Shown here piece after piece: positions 1-9,155 of a DNA stretch of 64,000 nucleotides. Positions within the stretch are counted from its first letter, which is position 1. Each line of letters begins with the position of its first letter. The notes under the pieces are model-generated. The model saw only the letters and a program-made list of their open reading frames with translations, made no database searches and was not told the origin of the DNA. The DNA is from Lysobacterales bacterium (lineage in GTDB: Bacteria > Pseudomonadota > Gammaproteobacteria > Xanthomonadales > Rhodanobacteraceae). Both the position numbers and the translations under genes were made by a program. Location: positions 868,001-932,000 of the forward strand of contig JADJHN010000001.1 in NCBI GenBank assembly GCA_016707485.1, written 5' to 3'.

Positions 1-1779
1 CGACGTGACGATGCCGATTGCCAGCGTGATGGCGAAGCCGCGGATCGGACCTGAGCCGAAGGCCATCAGGCCGAAGGCTGCAATCAGATGGGTGACGTTG
101 GCGTCGAGAATGGTCGCCCAGGCCTTTTCGTAACCCGCACGAATCGCAGCGAGCGGGGTCATGCCGATGCGCAACTCTTCGCGGATACGTTCGCAGATGA
201 GCACGTTCGCATCGATGGCCATGCCCAGCGTCAGCACGATGCCGGCAATGCCCGGAAGCGTCAGGGTGGCCTGGAAGATGCTCAATATCGCGACCAGCAG
301 GATCAGGTTCATCAACAGCGCGGCGTTGGCGATCAAGCCAAAGCCCTTGTAGTAGAAGGCGACGAAAACGACGACGAGGAAGAGGCCGACGATGACCGCA
401 GTGACACCCTTGCGGATGTTGTCGGCACCCAGGGTGGAGCCGATCACGCGCTCCTGGACGATATCGACCGGCGCGGCCAGCGAACCCGAGCGCAACATCA
501 GGGCGAGTTCCGAAGCGGCCTTGGCGCTGTCCAGCCCGGTGGTCTGGAACTTGTTCGAGAACACGCCGCGGATCGTCGCCAGGCTGATGATTTCCTCGGT
601 GATCTTGGCGCTGCGCACTTCCTTGCCATCGACGATGCGGACTTCCGGGGTGCGCTCGACGAGGACGACGGCCATGCCCTTGCCGACGTTCTGCGTGGTG
701 AAATCGAGCATCTTGCGGGCGCCGGCCGAGTTCAAGGTCACCGAAACCGCTGGCGTGCCGGTCTGTTCATCGACGGCACTCGATGCATCGACCAGTTCGT
801 CACCGGTGACGATGACTTTTTTCTTCAGCACGGCCGGACGGCCATCCTTGAAGTAATAAATGCGTGAGTCGGGGGGCACCGAGCCGGTGCGTATCGCTTC
901 GGCCACGTTGACGCTCTCGTCGACCGCGCGATAGTCCAGCGTGGCGGTGGCACCGAGCAGTTTCTTCGCCTCGGCCGTGTCCTGCAGGCCCGGCAGTTCG
1001 ACGACGATGCGGCTGTCGCCCTGTTGCACGATCATCGGCTCGGCGACACCGAGCGAGTTGATGCGGTTGCGCAAGGTGGCGACGTTCTGCTTGATCGTGT
1101 TGTCGGCAATCTGCTTGATGCGCTCCGGCTTGACCTTGGCGATCAGGCTTGGCGAGCCGCCAATCGACGGGCCGCTGGAAACGATCAGGTCGGTGGCATC
1201 GCGACCGATGGCCAGGGCGATCACATCGAGATCTTCGCTGCTGCTGGCCTGCACGACGATGCCCTGCGCGCCGCGACTGACCTTGACGTTGCGGATGTTC
1301 TTGTCGCGCGCCAGCGAGCGGATGTCATCGACGTAACGTTGTTCCTGGACATCGAGCACGCTCTTCTGGTCGACCTCCATGAGGAAGTGCACGCCGCCTT
1401 GCAGATCGAGGCCGAGCGGCATCGAGTTGGCACCGATCGCGCGCAGCCAGGCGGGTACGGTCGAAGCGAGGTTCAAGGCGACGGTGAATCCGTCGCCGAG
1501 GTCGCTGCGCAGCGCGCTGGCCGCAGCCAGTTGCGAATCGGTGTTCGGGAAGGTCACCAGCAGGCGCTCGTCCTTGATGATGACTTCGTCGAAGGTGACC
1601 TTTCGCGTCTGCAGGGCCTGCAAGGCACGTTCCTTCACGGCTTCGTCAACGACGCCGCTCTTGTTGGCCAGGACCTGCACGGCAGGCTGTTTCTGATACA
1701 GCGACGGTATTGCGTACAGGATGCCCAGCAGCGCCACGGCGGCGACCAGGAAGTGTTTCCAGCGGGGAAAATCGTTCAT
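1..1779 (-). CDS. secD: Protein translocase subunit SecD (3' end cut by window edge)
   Basis: SecD is the large inner-membrane subunit of the SecDF complex, which uses the proton gradient to help SecYEG release exported proteins into the periplasm. The visible 593 residues begin with MNDFPRWKHFLVAAVALLG, an N-terminal membrane anchor (about residues 9-28). A long periplasmic P1 region follows, containing the SecD signature LGLDLQGGVHFLMEVDQ. Near the left edge begins the C-terminal membrane bundle with GIAGIVLTLGMAIDANVLIC and the downstream ERIREE, typical of SecD/SecF. The reading frame is still open at base 1, so the last part of the protein and any secF lie outside the window. It lies 146 bp downstream of yajC, the usual yajC-secD-secF order. 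Confidence 0.97.
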   Translation of the reverse strand, partial: MNDFPRWKHFLVAAVALLGILYAIPSLYQKQPAVQVLANKSGVVDEAVKERALQALQTRKVTFDEVIIKDERLLVTFPNTDSQLAAASALRSDLGDGFTVALNLASTVPAWLRAIGANSMPLGLDLQGGVHFLMEVDQKSVLDVQEQRYVDDIRSLARDKNIRNVKVSRGAQGIVVQASSSEDLDVIALAIGRDATDLIVSSGPSIGGSPSLIAKVKPERIKQIADNTIKQNVATLRNRINSLGVAEPMIVQQGDSRIVVELPGLQDTAEAKKLLGATATLDYRAVDESVNVAEAIRTGSVPPDSRIYYFKDGRPAVLKKKVIVTGDELVDASSAVDEQTGTPAVSVTLNSAGARKMLDFTTQNVGKGMAVVLVERTPEVRIVDGKEVRSAKITEEIISLATIRGVFSNKFQTTGLDSAKAASELALMLRSGSLAAPVDIVQERVIGSTLGADNIRKGVTAVIVGLFLVVVFVAFYYKGFGLIANAALLMNLILLVAILSIFQATLTLPGIAGIVLTLGMAIDANVLICERIREELRIGMTPLAAIRAGYEKAWATILDANVTHLIAAFGLMAFGSGPIRGFAITLAIGIVTS

Positions 1780-1925
1780 TCGTACAAATCCAGTTCTACG
1801 CTGTTGCCGATCGATTGGTGGATCACTTGTTCAGCCAGTGGCCCGCTGTGACTGGCATTGCGGCAAACCGGTCCGACCGGGCCGGATCTACCGCCGCATT
1901 GCAGTGGGGTGCTAGCGGAAGGAAC

Positions 1926-2258
1926 TCAAGCCTGCTTGATCGTGCCCTTGGGCAGCACGGCAGTTATCGCGTTCTTCTGCATCTTCACGCTGACCTTGTC
2001 GGCGACCTCGAGGGTGACGAAGGTCTCGCTGATGTCTTCGATGCGACCGAGCAGGCCGCCATTGGTCAGCACTTCATCTCCCTTGGCCAGGGCCGCGACC
2101 ATGGCACGCGCTTCCTTGGCCCGCTTCATCTGCGGACGGATCAGCATGAAATAGAAAATGCCGAAGATGATGATCAGCGGCAGGAACGACATCAGCGGAT
2201 TGGGTGCGGCAGCGCCGTTGGCGGCCTGTGCATGGGCGGAACTGATCAAAAAATCCAT
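1926..2258 (-). CDS. yajC: Preprotein translocase accessory subunit YajC
   Basis: YajC is a small inner-membrane protein that copurifies with SecDF. The 110-residue product has one membrane segment (LPLIIIFGIFYFMLIRP) followed by the family motif QMKRAKE and a cytoplasmic tail with GDEVLTNGGLLGRI, a classic YajC block. I chose the start at 2258 (MDFLISSAHAQA) because GGAG sits 7 bases upstream; an in-frame ATG 33 bases earlier has no such site. It is followed by secD on the same strand. The neighbouring genes tgt and queA, which precede yajC in many gammaproteobacteria, are not here. A CATAAT hexamer on the minus strand at 2318-2323 could be its -10 element, but no good -35 is visible. Confidence 0.96.
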   Translation of the reverse strand: MDFLISSAHAQAANGAAAPNPLMSFLPLIIIFGIFYFMLIRPQMKRAKEARAMVAALAKGDEVLTNGGLLGRIEDISETFVTLEVADKVSVKMQKNAITAVLPKGTIKQA

Positions 2259-2393
2259 TGGAACTCCAAGGGTTTGCAACGCCGCCGGCAAACACCGGAA
2301 GGCGAAAAAGGTCGCGGATTATGCCATGCCAGCGGCGTGAACGCATCGTTGCAACCACCGACGCCGGTTTGACCGGGCCGGATCCGCACGGCC

Positions 2394-2798
2394 TCAGGCG
2401 ACATCGCCCAGGCGGTAATCCAGCCCGTAGCAATGCACCCCTTCGCGCATGGTGATCGTCAACGAACCGCTCAGGCCGGTCAGCTCCGCCGTGCCCGAAT
2501 CCGGCACCACGGTCACGCTCAGGCTCGGCTCGCCGCGATTCATGGTACCCGAGTGCTGCAGCACGAAACTGCCCCGGCGCCCCTGCAGGGTGCCGACCAC
2601 ACGCTCCATCGCCACATAGCCCGCCGAGCCCTTGACCTCGGTCATCGCGCTGAGCATCTCGCCGATGCTGGTTGCCTGAAGGTCGCCATGGAAGGTCTTG
2701 TTGATCGAGATGCGCCCGCGCGTCTCGCCCTCGCCTGCCTCGTTGAGATCCAGCGGATTCAGCCTGACCTCGAAGGTGCCGGTCGCGTGTCGGTTCAT
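2394..2798 (-). CDS. DUF3224 domain-containing protein
   Basis: This is a 134-residue soluble protein with the layout of the DUF3224 family: an N-terminal strand (GTFEVRLNPLDL), the block SINKTFHGDLQATSIGEML, then GSAGYVAMERVVGTLQGR, LQHSGTMNRGEPSLSVTVVP and a C-terminal GLDYRL-like end. DUF3224 proteins are small beta-barrels of unknown function. I use the ATG at 2798 because the alignable domain starts there; the upstream in-frame extension is rich in Arg, Ala and Ser and looks non-coding. The gene lies upstream of yajC on the same strand with a 135-bp gap, so co-transcription is uncertain. No active site can be assigned. Confidence 0.85.
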   Translation of the reverse strand: MNRHATGTFEVRLNPLDLNEAGEGETRGRISINKTFHGDLQATSIGEMLSAMTEVKGSAGYVAMERVVGTLQGRRGSFVLQHSGTMNRGEPSLSVTVVPDSGTAELTGLSGSLTITMREGVHCYGLDYRLGDVA

Positions 2799-2954
2799 GG
2801 CGGATCTCGCGCAACTTGAAGATGGTGAACGATGCGCGCGCGCCGTGCATCGCGCAAGCGCATGCACGAGGCAGCGGCGGCCGCGTCGCCAGCGCGGGCA
2901 AGCAGAGACCCATCTGGCCGGCACGATGCCGACCTGTTCATCCTTGCACGCTGG

Positions 2955-3923
2955 TCACAACCACTTCGCGCGACGCAGCAACCAGTAGAGGCCGCCGCAG
3001 ACCAGCGCGGTGAACGCGATCATCGCCGCATAGCCCCACGGCTTGTCCAGTTCGGGCATGTGGTGGAAGTTCATGCCGTACCAACTGGTCAGCAAGGTTG
3101 GCGCAGCCAGCAGGGCGGCCCAGCCGGCGAGGCGCTTGACCACCTCGCCCTGGGCCACGGTGACCAGCGAGAGGTTCACGCTGAGCGCGGCGGTCAGCAT
3201 CTCGCGCATGGTGTCGGTGGATTCGTTGATGCGCGCGGCGTGGTCGTAGACATCGCGGAAATATGGCCGCACTTCGTCGCGCAACAACCCCGGATGCATG
3301 CGCGTGAGCTGATTGAGTATGTCCTGCAACGGGCCAATAGCCAGGCGCAGGGTGACCAGCTCCTTTTTCAAATTGTACAGGCGACGGATTGTTTCGCGCT
3401 TGAACGTGTCCTCGAAAATATCCTCTTCGAGCTCCTGCAGATCTTCGCGGAAGCTGCGCACGATTGGCATGAAATTGTCGACGATGAAATCGAGCACCGC
3501 ATACAGGCCATAGCTTGGCCCGAACACGAGCATCTCCGGGGATTGCTCGCAACTGCGCCGTGCCGGCGCATAGGAGAGTGAGGCACCGTGGCGCACGGTG
3601 ACCAGATAGCGCTTGCCGACAAAGATGTGCGTTTCGCCAAACTGGATTGCCGCATCGACGACCTGGGCGGTCTGCGCGACGATGAACAGCGAATCTCCAT
3701 AGGCCTCGATCTTCGGGCGCTGGTGGGCATTGTGCGCATCCTCGATGGCCAGATCGTGCAGGCCGAATTCCTCCTGCAGTTTCTCCAGCAAGGCCTCATC
3801 GGGTTCGATCAGGCCAACCCAGACAAAGGTGTCCGGGCGCTCCAGCACATCGCTGATCGCATCCAGGCTGATGTCGCCGATGCGCTTGCCATCGGCACTG
3901 TAGGCGACGCAATTGGCGACCAT
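2955..3923 (-). CDS. corA: CorA-family magnesium/cobalt transport protein
   Basis: CorA-type pentameric channels move Mg2+ and sometimes Co2+ or Ni2+ across the inner membrane. The 322-residue product has the expected large cytoplasmic domain (SYSADG-like start, FVWVGLIEPD, FGLHDLAIEDAHNAHQRPK) and a long helical region. Two C-terminal membrane helices follow, the first ending with the signature YGMNF (GMN near residues 283-285) followed by MPELD. The ATG at 3923 gives the usual family length. An in-frame ATG at 3986 would add 21 mostly Ala and Gln residues, and neither start has a clear ribosome site. The gene is divergent from the GT41 gene at 4117. Confidence 0.92.
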   Translation of the reverse strand: MVANCVAYSADGKRIGDISLDAISDVLERPDTFVWVGLIEPDEALLEKLQEEFGLHDLAIEDAHNAHQRPKIEAYGDSLFIVAQTAQVVDAAIQFGETHIFVGKRYLVTVRHGASLSYAPARRSCEQSPEMLVFGPSYGLYAVLDFIVDNFMPIVRSFREDLQELEEDIFEDTFKRETIRRLYNLKKELVTLRLAIGPLQDILNQLTRMHPGLLRDEVRPYFRDVYDHAARINESTDTMREMLTAALSVNLSLVTVAQGEVVKRLAGWAALLAAPTLLTSWYGMNFHHMPELDKPWGYAAMIAFTALVCGGLYWLLRRAKWL

Positions 3924-4116
3924 TGCCGCGCTTTGCACGGGCGATGCGGCAGCGGCTGCGAGGATTGCCTGGGCTTGTCTTTCCATGGCGTGGATGATGC
4001 GCGCCCGCGGCTGCGTGGGCAATGCGAGGCATGTCGGCGGGCACGTGGACGGTCGCATGGATGACACCTGGCAGCCGCTTCGCTAACGTGTACGACCGGT
4101 TCCGCGCGGATCTTCC

Positions 4117-6192
4117 GTGAACGAGCAGCTTGACCACATTGCCGCCCTCATTGGCCAGGGCCGCCCCGATCTTGCGGCGGAGCAGGCGGCAAAAGTCCGC
4201 GCGCTTTATCCGATGGCGGTCGAGCCGGCTCGGCTGCATGGCGTCGCCTTGCTCAGTGCCGGCCGCGTCGATGAGGCCATCGACGTGCTGCAAGTGGCGC
4301 AGGCGATTGATCCAGCGTCGATCGAAACCCTGTGCAATCTTGGCAGCGCCCTGCTCGCCCGCAACGATGCGCGGGCGGCGCTGACCGTGCTGCACTCCGC
4401 GCAGCTCATCGCCGCCGGACATCCCGCGGTGCTCAACGGCATTGGCACGGCACGCCGCGCCGTTGGCGATGCCGAGGGCTCACGCGATGCCTATCGCGCG
4501 GCGACGCGAGCGGCACCCGGATTCCTTGGTGCCTGGCTCAATCTGGCGGCCGCCGAACTGGTCCTTGCCCAACCCCGCGAATGCGAGCGCATCGTGCGCA
4601 TGATCCTGCAACAGACGGCGCACGCGGAAGCCTGGTTGCTGCTCGCGCAAGCCCTCGCCGCGCAAGGCCGCCTCGAGGAAGCGGCCGTGGCCTGCAGCGA
4701 AGGCGAACGCGTCGCCCCGAATGATGCGCGCCTTGCCTACCAGCTCGGCATGATCGCCGACGAGCAGAATCGACCCGGCGCAGCCGCTGCCGCACATGAG
4801 CGCGCATTGGCGCTCGATCCCGGCCTTGACGCCGCGCTCGCGCAACTTGTTTTCCTCAAGCGCCAACTTTGCGACTGGACCGATCTCGATGCGCTGTCGG
4901 AGCGGCTGCGCCATGCCGTCACCAACGGCGCTGCCGGGGTGACGCCATTCGGATTTCTCGCCGAAGCGGCCAGCGCGGATGAACAATTGCACTGTGCGCG
5001 GAATTTCGCCGAAGGCATCATCCGCCGCGTCGATCCCATGCGCGACAAGGCACGCTTGCAGTTCCCGCGACATGAAGCGGCGGCACCATTGCGCATCGGT
5101 TTTGCCTCCAACGGTTTCGGCAAGCATCCGACCGGTCTGCTCACGGTCGCCTTTTTCGAGGCCTTGCAGCGGCGCGGCGTCGATTTCCATTTGTTTGCAA
5201 CGGCTGCCGCCGACGGCTCGACGATCCAGCAACGCCTGCGCGCCAGTGCGCGGCAATGGCGCGAACTCGGCGGCCTGCCTGCGCCAGGCATGGCCACGCG
5301 CATTGCCGAATGCGCGCTGGATGTCCTGGTCGACCTGCGCGGCTGGGGCGGCGGCAACATCAGCGAGGCGCTGGCGCTGCGGCCTGCGCCGCTGCAGATC
5401 AACTGGCTGGCCTATCCGGGTACCTCGGGCGCTGGCTGGATCGACTACGTCATCGCTGATCGGCATGTGCTGACGGCGGACATGCGGCGTCATTTTTCCG
5501 AATGCGTGGCCTGGCTGCCGCGCTGCTTCCAGCCGTCCGACCCGGGCCGGGTCATCGCCGAGCCACCCTCTCGCCGCGCATGCGGGCTGCCCGAAAGCGG
5601 CGTCGTCTACGTCTGTTTCAACAACAGCTACAAACTCGATCCACGCAGCGTGGACCGCATGCTGGCCATCCTCAAGGCGGTACCCGGTTCCGTCCTTTGG
5701 CTGCTTTCCGGCCCCGAAAACAGCGACGCCAATCTGCGCGCACGCATCGCCCAGACGGGCGTCGATCCCGAGCGCATCGTGTTCATGCCGAAGTTGCCCC
5801 ACGCCGAATACCTCAGCCGCTATCGGCATGCCGACCTGTTCCTCGACACGGCGCACTACAACGCCCACACGACCGCGTCCGATGCGCTGTGGGCCGGCTG
5901 CCCGCTCTTGACCACGCCTGGCGAAACTTTCGCTGCCCGCGTTGCCGCGAGCCTCAACCACCACCTCGGCATGGACGCCCTCAATGCGGCCAACGATGAC
6001 GCCTATGTCGGGATTGCCAGCCACCTCGGCAACGATCCCGGTGCGCGTGCCGCGTTGCGCGCGCAGCTTGGGCGATGCCGGCAAGACAGCGGCTTGTTCG
6101 ACATGGACGGCCTTGCCGATGATTTCCTCAGCCTCGTGCAACGCATGGTGGATCGCCAGCGCGCCGGCCTGGCCCCTGCGCCCATCGAGTGA
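4117..6192 (+). CDS. TPR-domain GT41 glycosyltransferase (O-GlcNAc transferase-like)
   Basis: The 691-residue protein joins about seven tetratricopeptide repeats (residues 1-250) to a complete GT41 catalytic region, the family of eukaryotic O-GlcNAc transferase and bacterial homologues such as Xanthomonas OGT. Visible landmarks match the family in order: FASNGFGKHPTGLL (His337 at the catalytic-base position), INWLAYPGTSGAGWIDY, CFNNSYKLDP (Lys506, nucleotide-sugar contact), then HTTASDALWAGCPLL and PGETFAARVAAS. No signal peptide is seen, so it is probably cytoplasmic and modifies proteins, but donor sugar and target cannot be read from sequence. It stands alone, divergent from corA and 92 bp ahead of moaB. 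The start overlaps no other gene, and no strong ribosome site is visible. Confidence 0.93.
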   Translation: MNEQLDHIAALIGQGRPDLAAEQAAKVRALYPMAVEPARLHGVALLSAGRVDEAIDVLQVAQAIDPASIETLCNLGSALLARNDARAALTVLHSAQLIAAGHPAVLNGIGTARRAVGDAEGSRDAYRAATRAAPGFLGAWLNLAAAELVLAQPRECERIVRMILQQTAHAEAWLLLAQALAAQGRLEEAAVACSEGERVAPNDARLAYQLGMIADEQNRPGAAAAAHERALALDPGLDAALAQLVFLKRQLCDWTDLDALSERLRHAVTNGAAGVTPFGFLAEAASADEQLHCARNFAEGIIRRVDPMRDKARLQFPRHEAAAPLRIGFASNGFGKHPTGLLTVAFFEALQRRGVDFHLFATAAADGSTIQQRLRASARQWRELGGLPAPGMATRIAECALDVLVDLRGWGGGNISEALALRPAPLQINWLAYPGTSGAGWIDYVIADRHVLTADMRRHFSECVAWLPRCFQPSDPGRVIAEPPSRRACGLPESGVVYVCFNNSYKLDPRSVDRMLAILKAVPGSVLWLLSGPENSDANLRARIAQTGVDPERIVFMPKLPHAEYLSRYRHADLFLDTAHYNAHTTASDALWAGCPLLTTPGETFAARVAASLNHHLGMDALNAANDDAYVGIASHLGNDPGARAALRAQLGRCRQDSGLFDMDGLADDFLSLVQRMVDRQRAGLAPAPIE

Positions 6193-6284
6193 CGCAATCG
6201 CACTCGCTCACCCGCCGCCGGGTCGACCCGCGTCGCCGACAAGTTTCCTTGGCTTTCGATGCCGCGGCGAACTAAGCTTCACGA

Positions 6285-6806
6285 ATGAAGCCCGCCAGCG
6301 AATTCGTCCCCCTGACGCTTTGCGTCCTCACTGTTTCCGACACGCGCACGGCGGCGGATGATGCCTCGGGCGATTACCTCGTCGAGGCCCTGGTCGCGAG
6401 CGGCCACCGCCTGCACGAACGCCGCCTGGTCAAGGACGACATCTACCGCATGCGCGCCATCGTCTCGCAGTGGATTGCCGAGGATCAGGTGCACGGCATC
6501 CTCGTCAGCGGCGGCACCGGCTTCACCGGTCGCGACTCCACGCCCGAAGCCATCGAGCCCTTGCTCGACAAGCTCATGCCCGGCTTCGGCGAGATGTTCC
6601 GCGCTGTCAGCATCGATGAAATCGGCACCTCGAGCCTGCAATCGCGAGCCTTTGCCGGACTCGCCAACCAGACCTTCATCTTCTGCCTGCCCGGCTCGAC
6701 TTCGGCCTGTCGCACGGCATGGCAAAAGATCATCCACAGCCAACTCGATGCGCGCACCAGACCGTGCAACCTCGCCGGTTTGCGCCCGCGCCTCGGCGAG
6801 CGCTGA
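6285..6806 (+). CDS. moaB: Molybdenum cofactor biosynthesis protein B
   Basis: MoaB/Mog-family proteins bind molybdopterin; Mog and related enzymes adenylate it before molybdenum insertion, while MoaB itself is less well defined. The 173-residue product has the family blocks LCVLTVSDTRTAADDASGDY, VSGGTGFTGRDSTPEA (the MPT-binding TGGTG-type loop) and FCLPGSTSACRTAW. The length fits MoaB. No other moa or moe genes are in the window. It precedes the ppk2 gene by 30 bp on the same strand, so they may share a transcript. Confidence 0.94.
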   Translation: MKPASEFVPLTLCVLTVSDTRTAADDASGDYLVEALVASGHRLHERRLVKDDIYRMRAIVSQWIAEDQVHGILVSGGTGFTGRDSTPEAIEPLLDKLMPGFGEMFRAVSIDEIGTSSLQSRAFAGLANQTFIFCLPGSTSACRTAWQKIIHSQLDARTRPCNLAGLRPRLGER

Positions 6807-6836
6807 TTCCACCTTCCAGCAAGGGCCCGGCGATCC

Positions 6837-7610
6837 ATGAAAGCGATCAAGCGCAAGAAGTACGAAGAAGCCCTCGAAAGCCTGCAGATCCAGTTGCTTG
6901 AATTGCAGCACTGGATCGTCGCCAGCGGCCAGCGCGTGGTGATCATCTTCGAAGGCCGCGATGCCGCCGGCAAGGGCGGCGTGATCAAGGCCATCGAAGG
7001 CTCGCTCAACAACCGCCATGTGCGCACGGTAGCCCTGCAGAAACCGAATGACCGCGAAGCCAGCCAGTGGTATTTCCAGCGCTATGCACGGCAGTTGCCC
7101 AGTGCCGGCGAGCTCGTCCTGTTCGATCGAAGCTGGTACAACCGCGCCGGTGTCGAAGCGGTCATGGGCTTCTGCACGTCCGCCCAGCACGAGCAGTTCC
7201 TCCTCGATTGCCCGGTGTTCGAGCATCTGATCACCCGCGATGGCCTGATCCTGCTCAAGTACTGGCTCAGTGTCGACCAGGAGGAGCAGGAACTGCGCTT
7301 CAAGGAGCGCGCCGAGGATCCGGCCAAGCGCTTCAAGCTGTCGCCCATCGACATCAAGGCGCGCGAGCAATACGCCGCTTACGGCAAGGCTCGCGACCGC
7401 ATGCTCAAGGCCACGCACGCCGCACATGCGCCGTGGTTCGTGGTCAATTTCAACGAGCAGAAGCGCGGGCGCCTCAACCTCATCGAGCACCTGCTCAAGC
7501 AACTGCCCAGGCGCGAACCGCCCGCGCCGGCACCGGCCATGCCGAAACTCGCCGGCAAGCCGTTGCAGGAAAAGATCCCGCGTGGATTCCTCATCGACGA
7601 GCCGTGGTGA
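6837..7610 (+). CDS. ppk2: Polyphosphate kinase 2 family protein
   Basis: PPK2 enzymes transfer phosphate between polyphosphate and nucleotides. The 257-residue single-domain protein has the Walker A-like loop IIFEGRDAAGKGG, the Walker B-like block LFDRSWYNRAGVE and the lid-region Lys/Arg-rich segment (QELRFKERAEDPAKRFKLSP) of class I PPK2. Single-domain class I enzymes generally make NDP/NTP from polyphosphate or the reverse, and which nucleotide is preferred cannot be told here. A Pro- and Ala-rich linker precedes the C-terminal FLIDEPW. No ppk1 or ppx is nearby. The start ATG follows the moaB stop by 30 bp. Confidence 0.93.
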   Translation: MKAIKRKKYEEALESLQIQLLELQHWIVASGQRVVIIFEGRDAAGKGGVIKAIEGSLNNRHVRTVALQKPNDREASQWYFQRYARQLPSAGELVLFDRSWYNRAGVEAVMGFCTSAQHEQFLLDCPVFEHLITRDGLILLKYWLSVDQEEQELRFKERAEDPAKRFKLSPIDIKAREQYAAYGKARDRMLKATHAAHAPWFVVNFNEQKRGRLNLIEHLLKQLPRREPPAPAPAMPKLAGKPLQEKIPRGFLIDEPW

Positions 7611-7733
7611 CTGCGGAGCAACCCGCCTGCCGCGCCCGGGCAGGACTCGCGGATAGCTCTTCCGCAATCGATTTGAGGTTTTTGGCGTTCCCCTGCGTAA
7701 CAGGAGCATCGAAACACCACCCTGGAATTCCTC

Positions 7734-9041
7734 ATGCGCCCGCCATCCCTGCACTCCTGTGTCATCGCGATCCTCGCCGCGGCATTTTCGGGAGCGCTCG
7801 CGCCGGCCGCTGCCGTCGAGCGCATCAGCGTCGCAACGGGCGGTGGCCAGGGCAACAGCCAGAGCCGCTTTGCGGCGATTTCCGGCAATGGCCGCTATGT
7901 CGTGTTCACCAGCGACGCGACCAATCTGGTTGCCAATGACACGAACGCTGCGGCAGACATCTTCCTGCGCGACCGCACGCTCGGCACGACCACGCGCATC
8001 AGCAACCAGTTCAACGGCAGCCAAAGCGATGCCGTGAGCTACGAGGCAAACATTTCCGGCGACGGCATGCGCGTTGTGTTCGCCTCGCATGGGCACCTGA
8101 TGCCGAACAGCGGCTACCAGAACTGCTACCTGCTCGACCGCACGACCAACACCTTGCAGATTCTCGACCTGCTGCCCAACGGCCAGCCAGCGACGACCTG
8201 CAACAGCGCCTCCATCGACCATGCCGGCACACGCGTCGCGCTGGTTTCCGGAGATGCGCTCGAAGCCGGCGACGTCAACCATACCGATATCTACGTGCGC
8301 AATCTGCTTGCCGGCACGACCACCCGCGTCAGTCGTGCGACCGGCGGCGGCTTCAGCAATGCCAGCAGCTCGAATGCGCGCATTTCCGGGGATGGCAGCC
8401 GCGTGATCTTCGCCTCGAACGCGAGCAACCTCGTTTCCGGCGACAGCAACGCCGAGAACGACATCTTCCTGGCCGCCTCCAACAATGGCGTGCCGATCAC
8501 GCGGGTCAACATCGGCCCCGGCAACACCCAGGCCGGCGCACCGGCGGGTACCGGCCTGATCGGTGCGCTGAATGCCGACGGCAGTTTGCTTGCATTCTCA
8601 AGCAGCGCGGTTTCCTTGCCTGACTGGGGCGAATTTGCCGACGAGACGCTTTACCTGCGCATACCGAGCCTTGACCAGACCATCGCCCTGAGCATCCCGG
8701 AAGGCAACTTGCCACGCGAAGGCTTCAACTACGAGCCGGATTTCGACTACAGCGGCCGCTGGGTCACGTTTGCCTCAAGCGACCGGCTCTACGTCGGCGC
8801 GGAAGCGGGCGGCGTGTATGTCATCGACGTGGTCGAGGGCTTGATCACCCAAGTCAGTACCGGCGGCAACAGCGGCAACGTCCATCAGCCACGCTTGAGC
8901 GCCGACGGCACCGGCATCGTCTGGCATTCGTATTCCACGACGCAGGTGCCCGGCGATACCAATGGCACCTGGGACGTGTTTTACGCGGCCAATCCGCTGT
9001 GGGTGGAAACGCCGATCTTCGTCGACGGGTTTGACGGCTGA
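7734..9041 (+). CDS. Secreted PD40/TolB-like beta-propeller protein
   Basis: This 435-residue protein starts with an export signal (HSCVIAILAAAFSGALAPAAA, cleavage near residue 27). It then has repeated blades with the pattern ISGNGRYVVFTSDATNLV, ISGDGMRVVFASHGHL, ISGDGSRVIFASNASNLV, LNADGSLLAFSSSAV and LSADGTGIVWHSYST. These are PD40/WD40-like repeats as in TolB C-terminal domains, and usually make ligand- or protein-binding propellers. No catalytic residues are evident. The chain ends in the acidic/aromatic tail ETPIFVDGFDG. It is likely periplasmic, surface or extracellular; its partner is unknown. It is followed by more than 500 bp without a convincing gene. Confidence 0.85.
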   Translation: MRPPSLHSCVIAILAAAFSGALAPAAAVERISVATGGGQGNSQSRFAAISGNGRYVVFTSDATNLVANDTNAAADIFLRDRTLGTTTRISNQFNGSQSDAVSYEANISGDGMRVVFASHGHLMPNSGYQNCYLLDRTTNTLQILDLLPNGQPATTCNSASIDHAGTRVALVSGDALEAGDVNHTDIYVRNLLAGTTTRVSRATGGGFSNASSSNARISGDGSRVIFASNASNLVSGDSNAENDIFLAASNNGVPITRVNIGPGNTQAGAPAGTGLIGALNADGSLLAFSSSAVSLPDWGEFADETLYLRIPSLDQTIALSIPEGNLPREGFNYEPDFDYSGRWVTFASSDRLYVGAEAGGVYVIDVVEGLITQVSTGGNSGNVHQPRLSADGTGIVWHSYSTTQVPGDTNGTWDVFYAANPLWVETPIFVDGFDG

Positions 9042-9155
9042 GGCGGCACGCTGCACTTCGACCGGAACTCGTCTGCATGCAATACCCCTGGCTCGTTCAA
9101 GGCCGCAGGGCGACGGGTTCTGCAGTACTCGCCGTGGATTCGCCGTGATCGGCAC

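Noticed and set aside
4480..6141. Minus-strand 553-codon frame opposite the GT41 gene
   Set aside because: The plus strand carries a full set of GT41 motifs; the antisense product has no recognisable domain.
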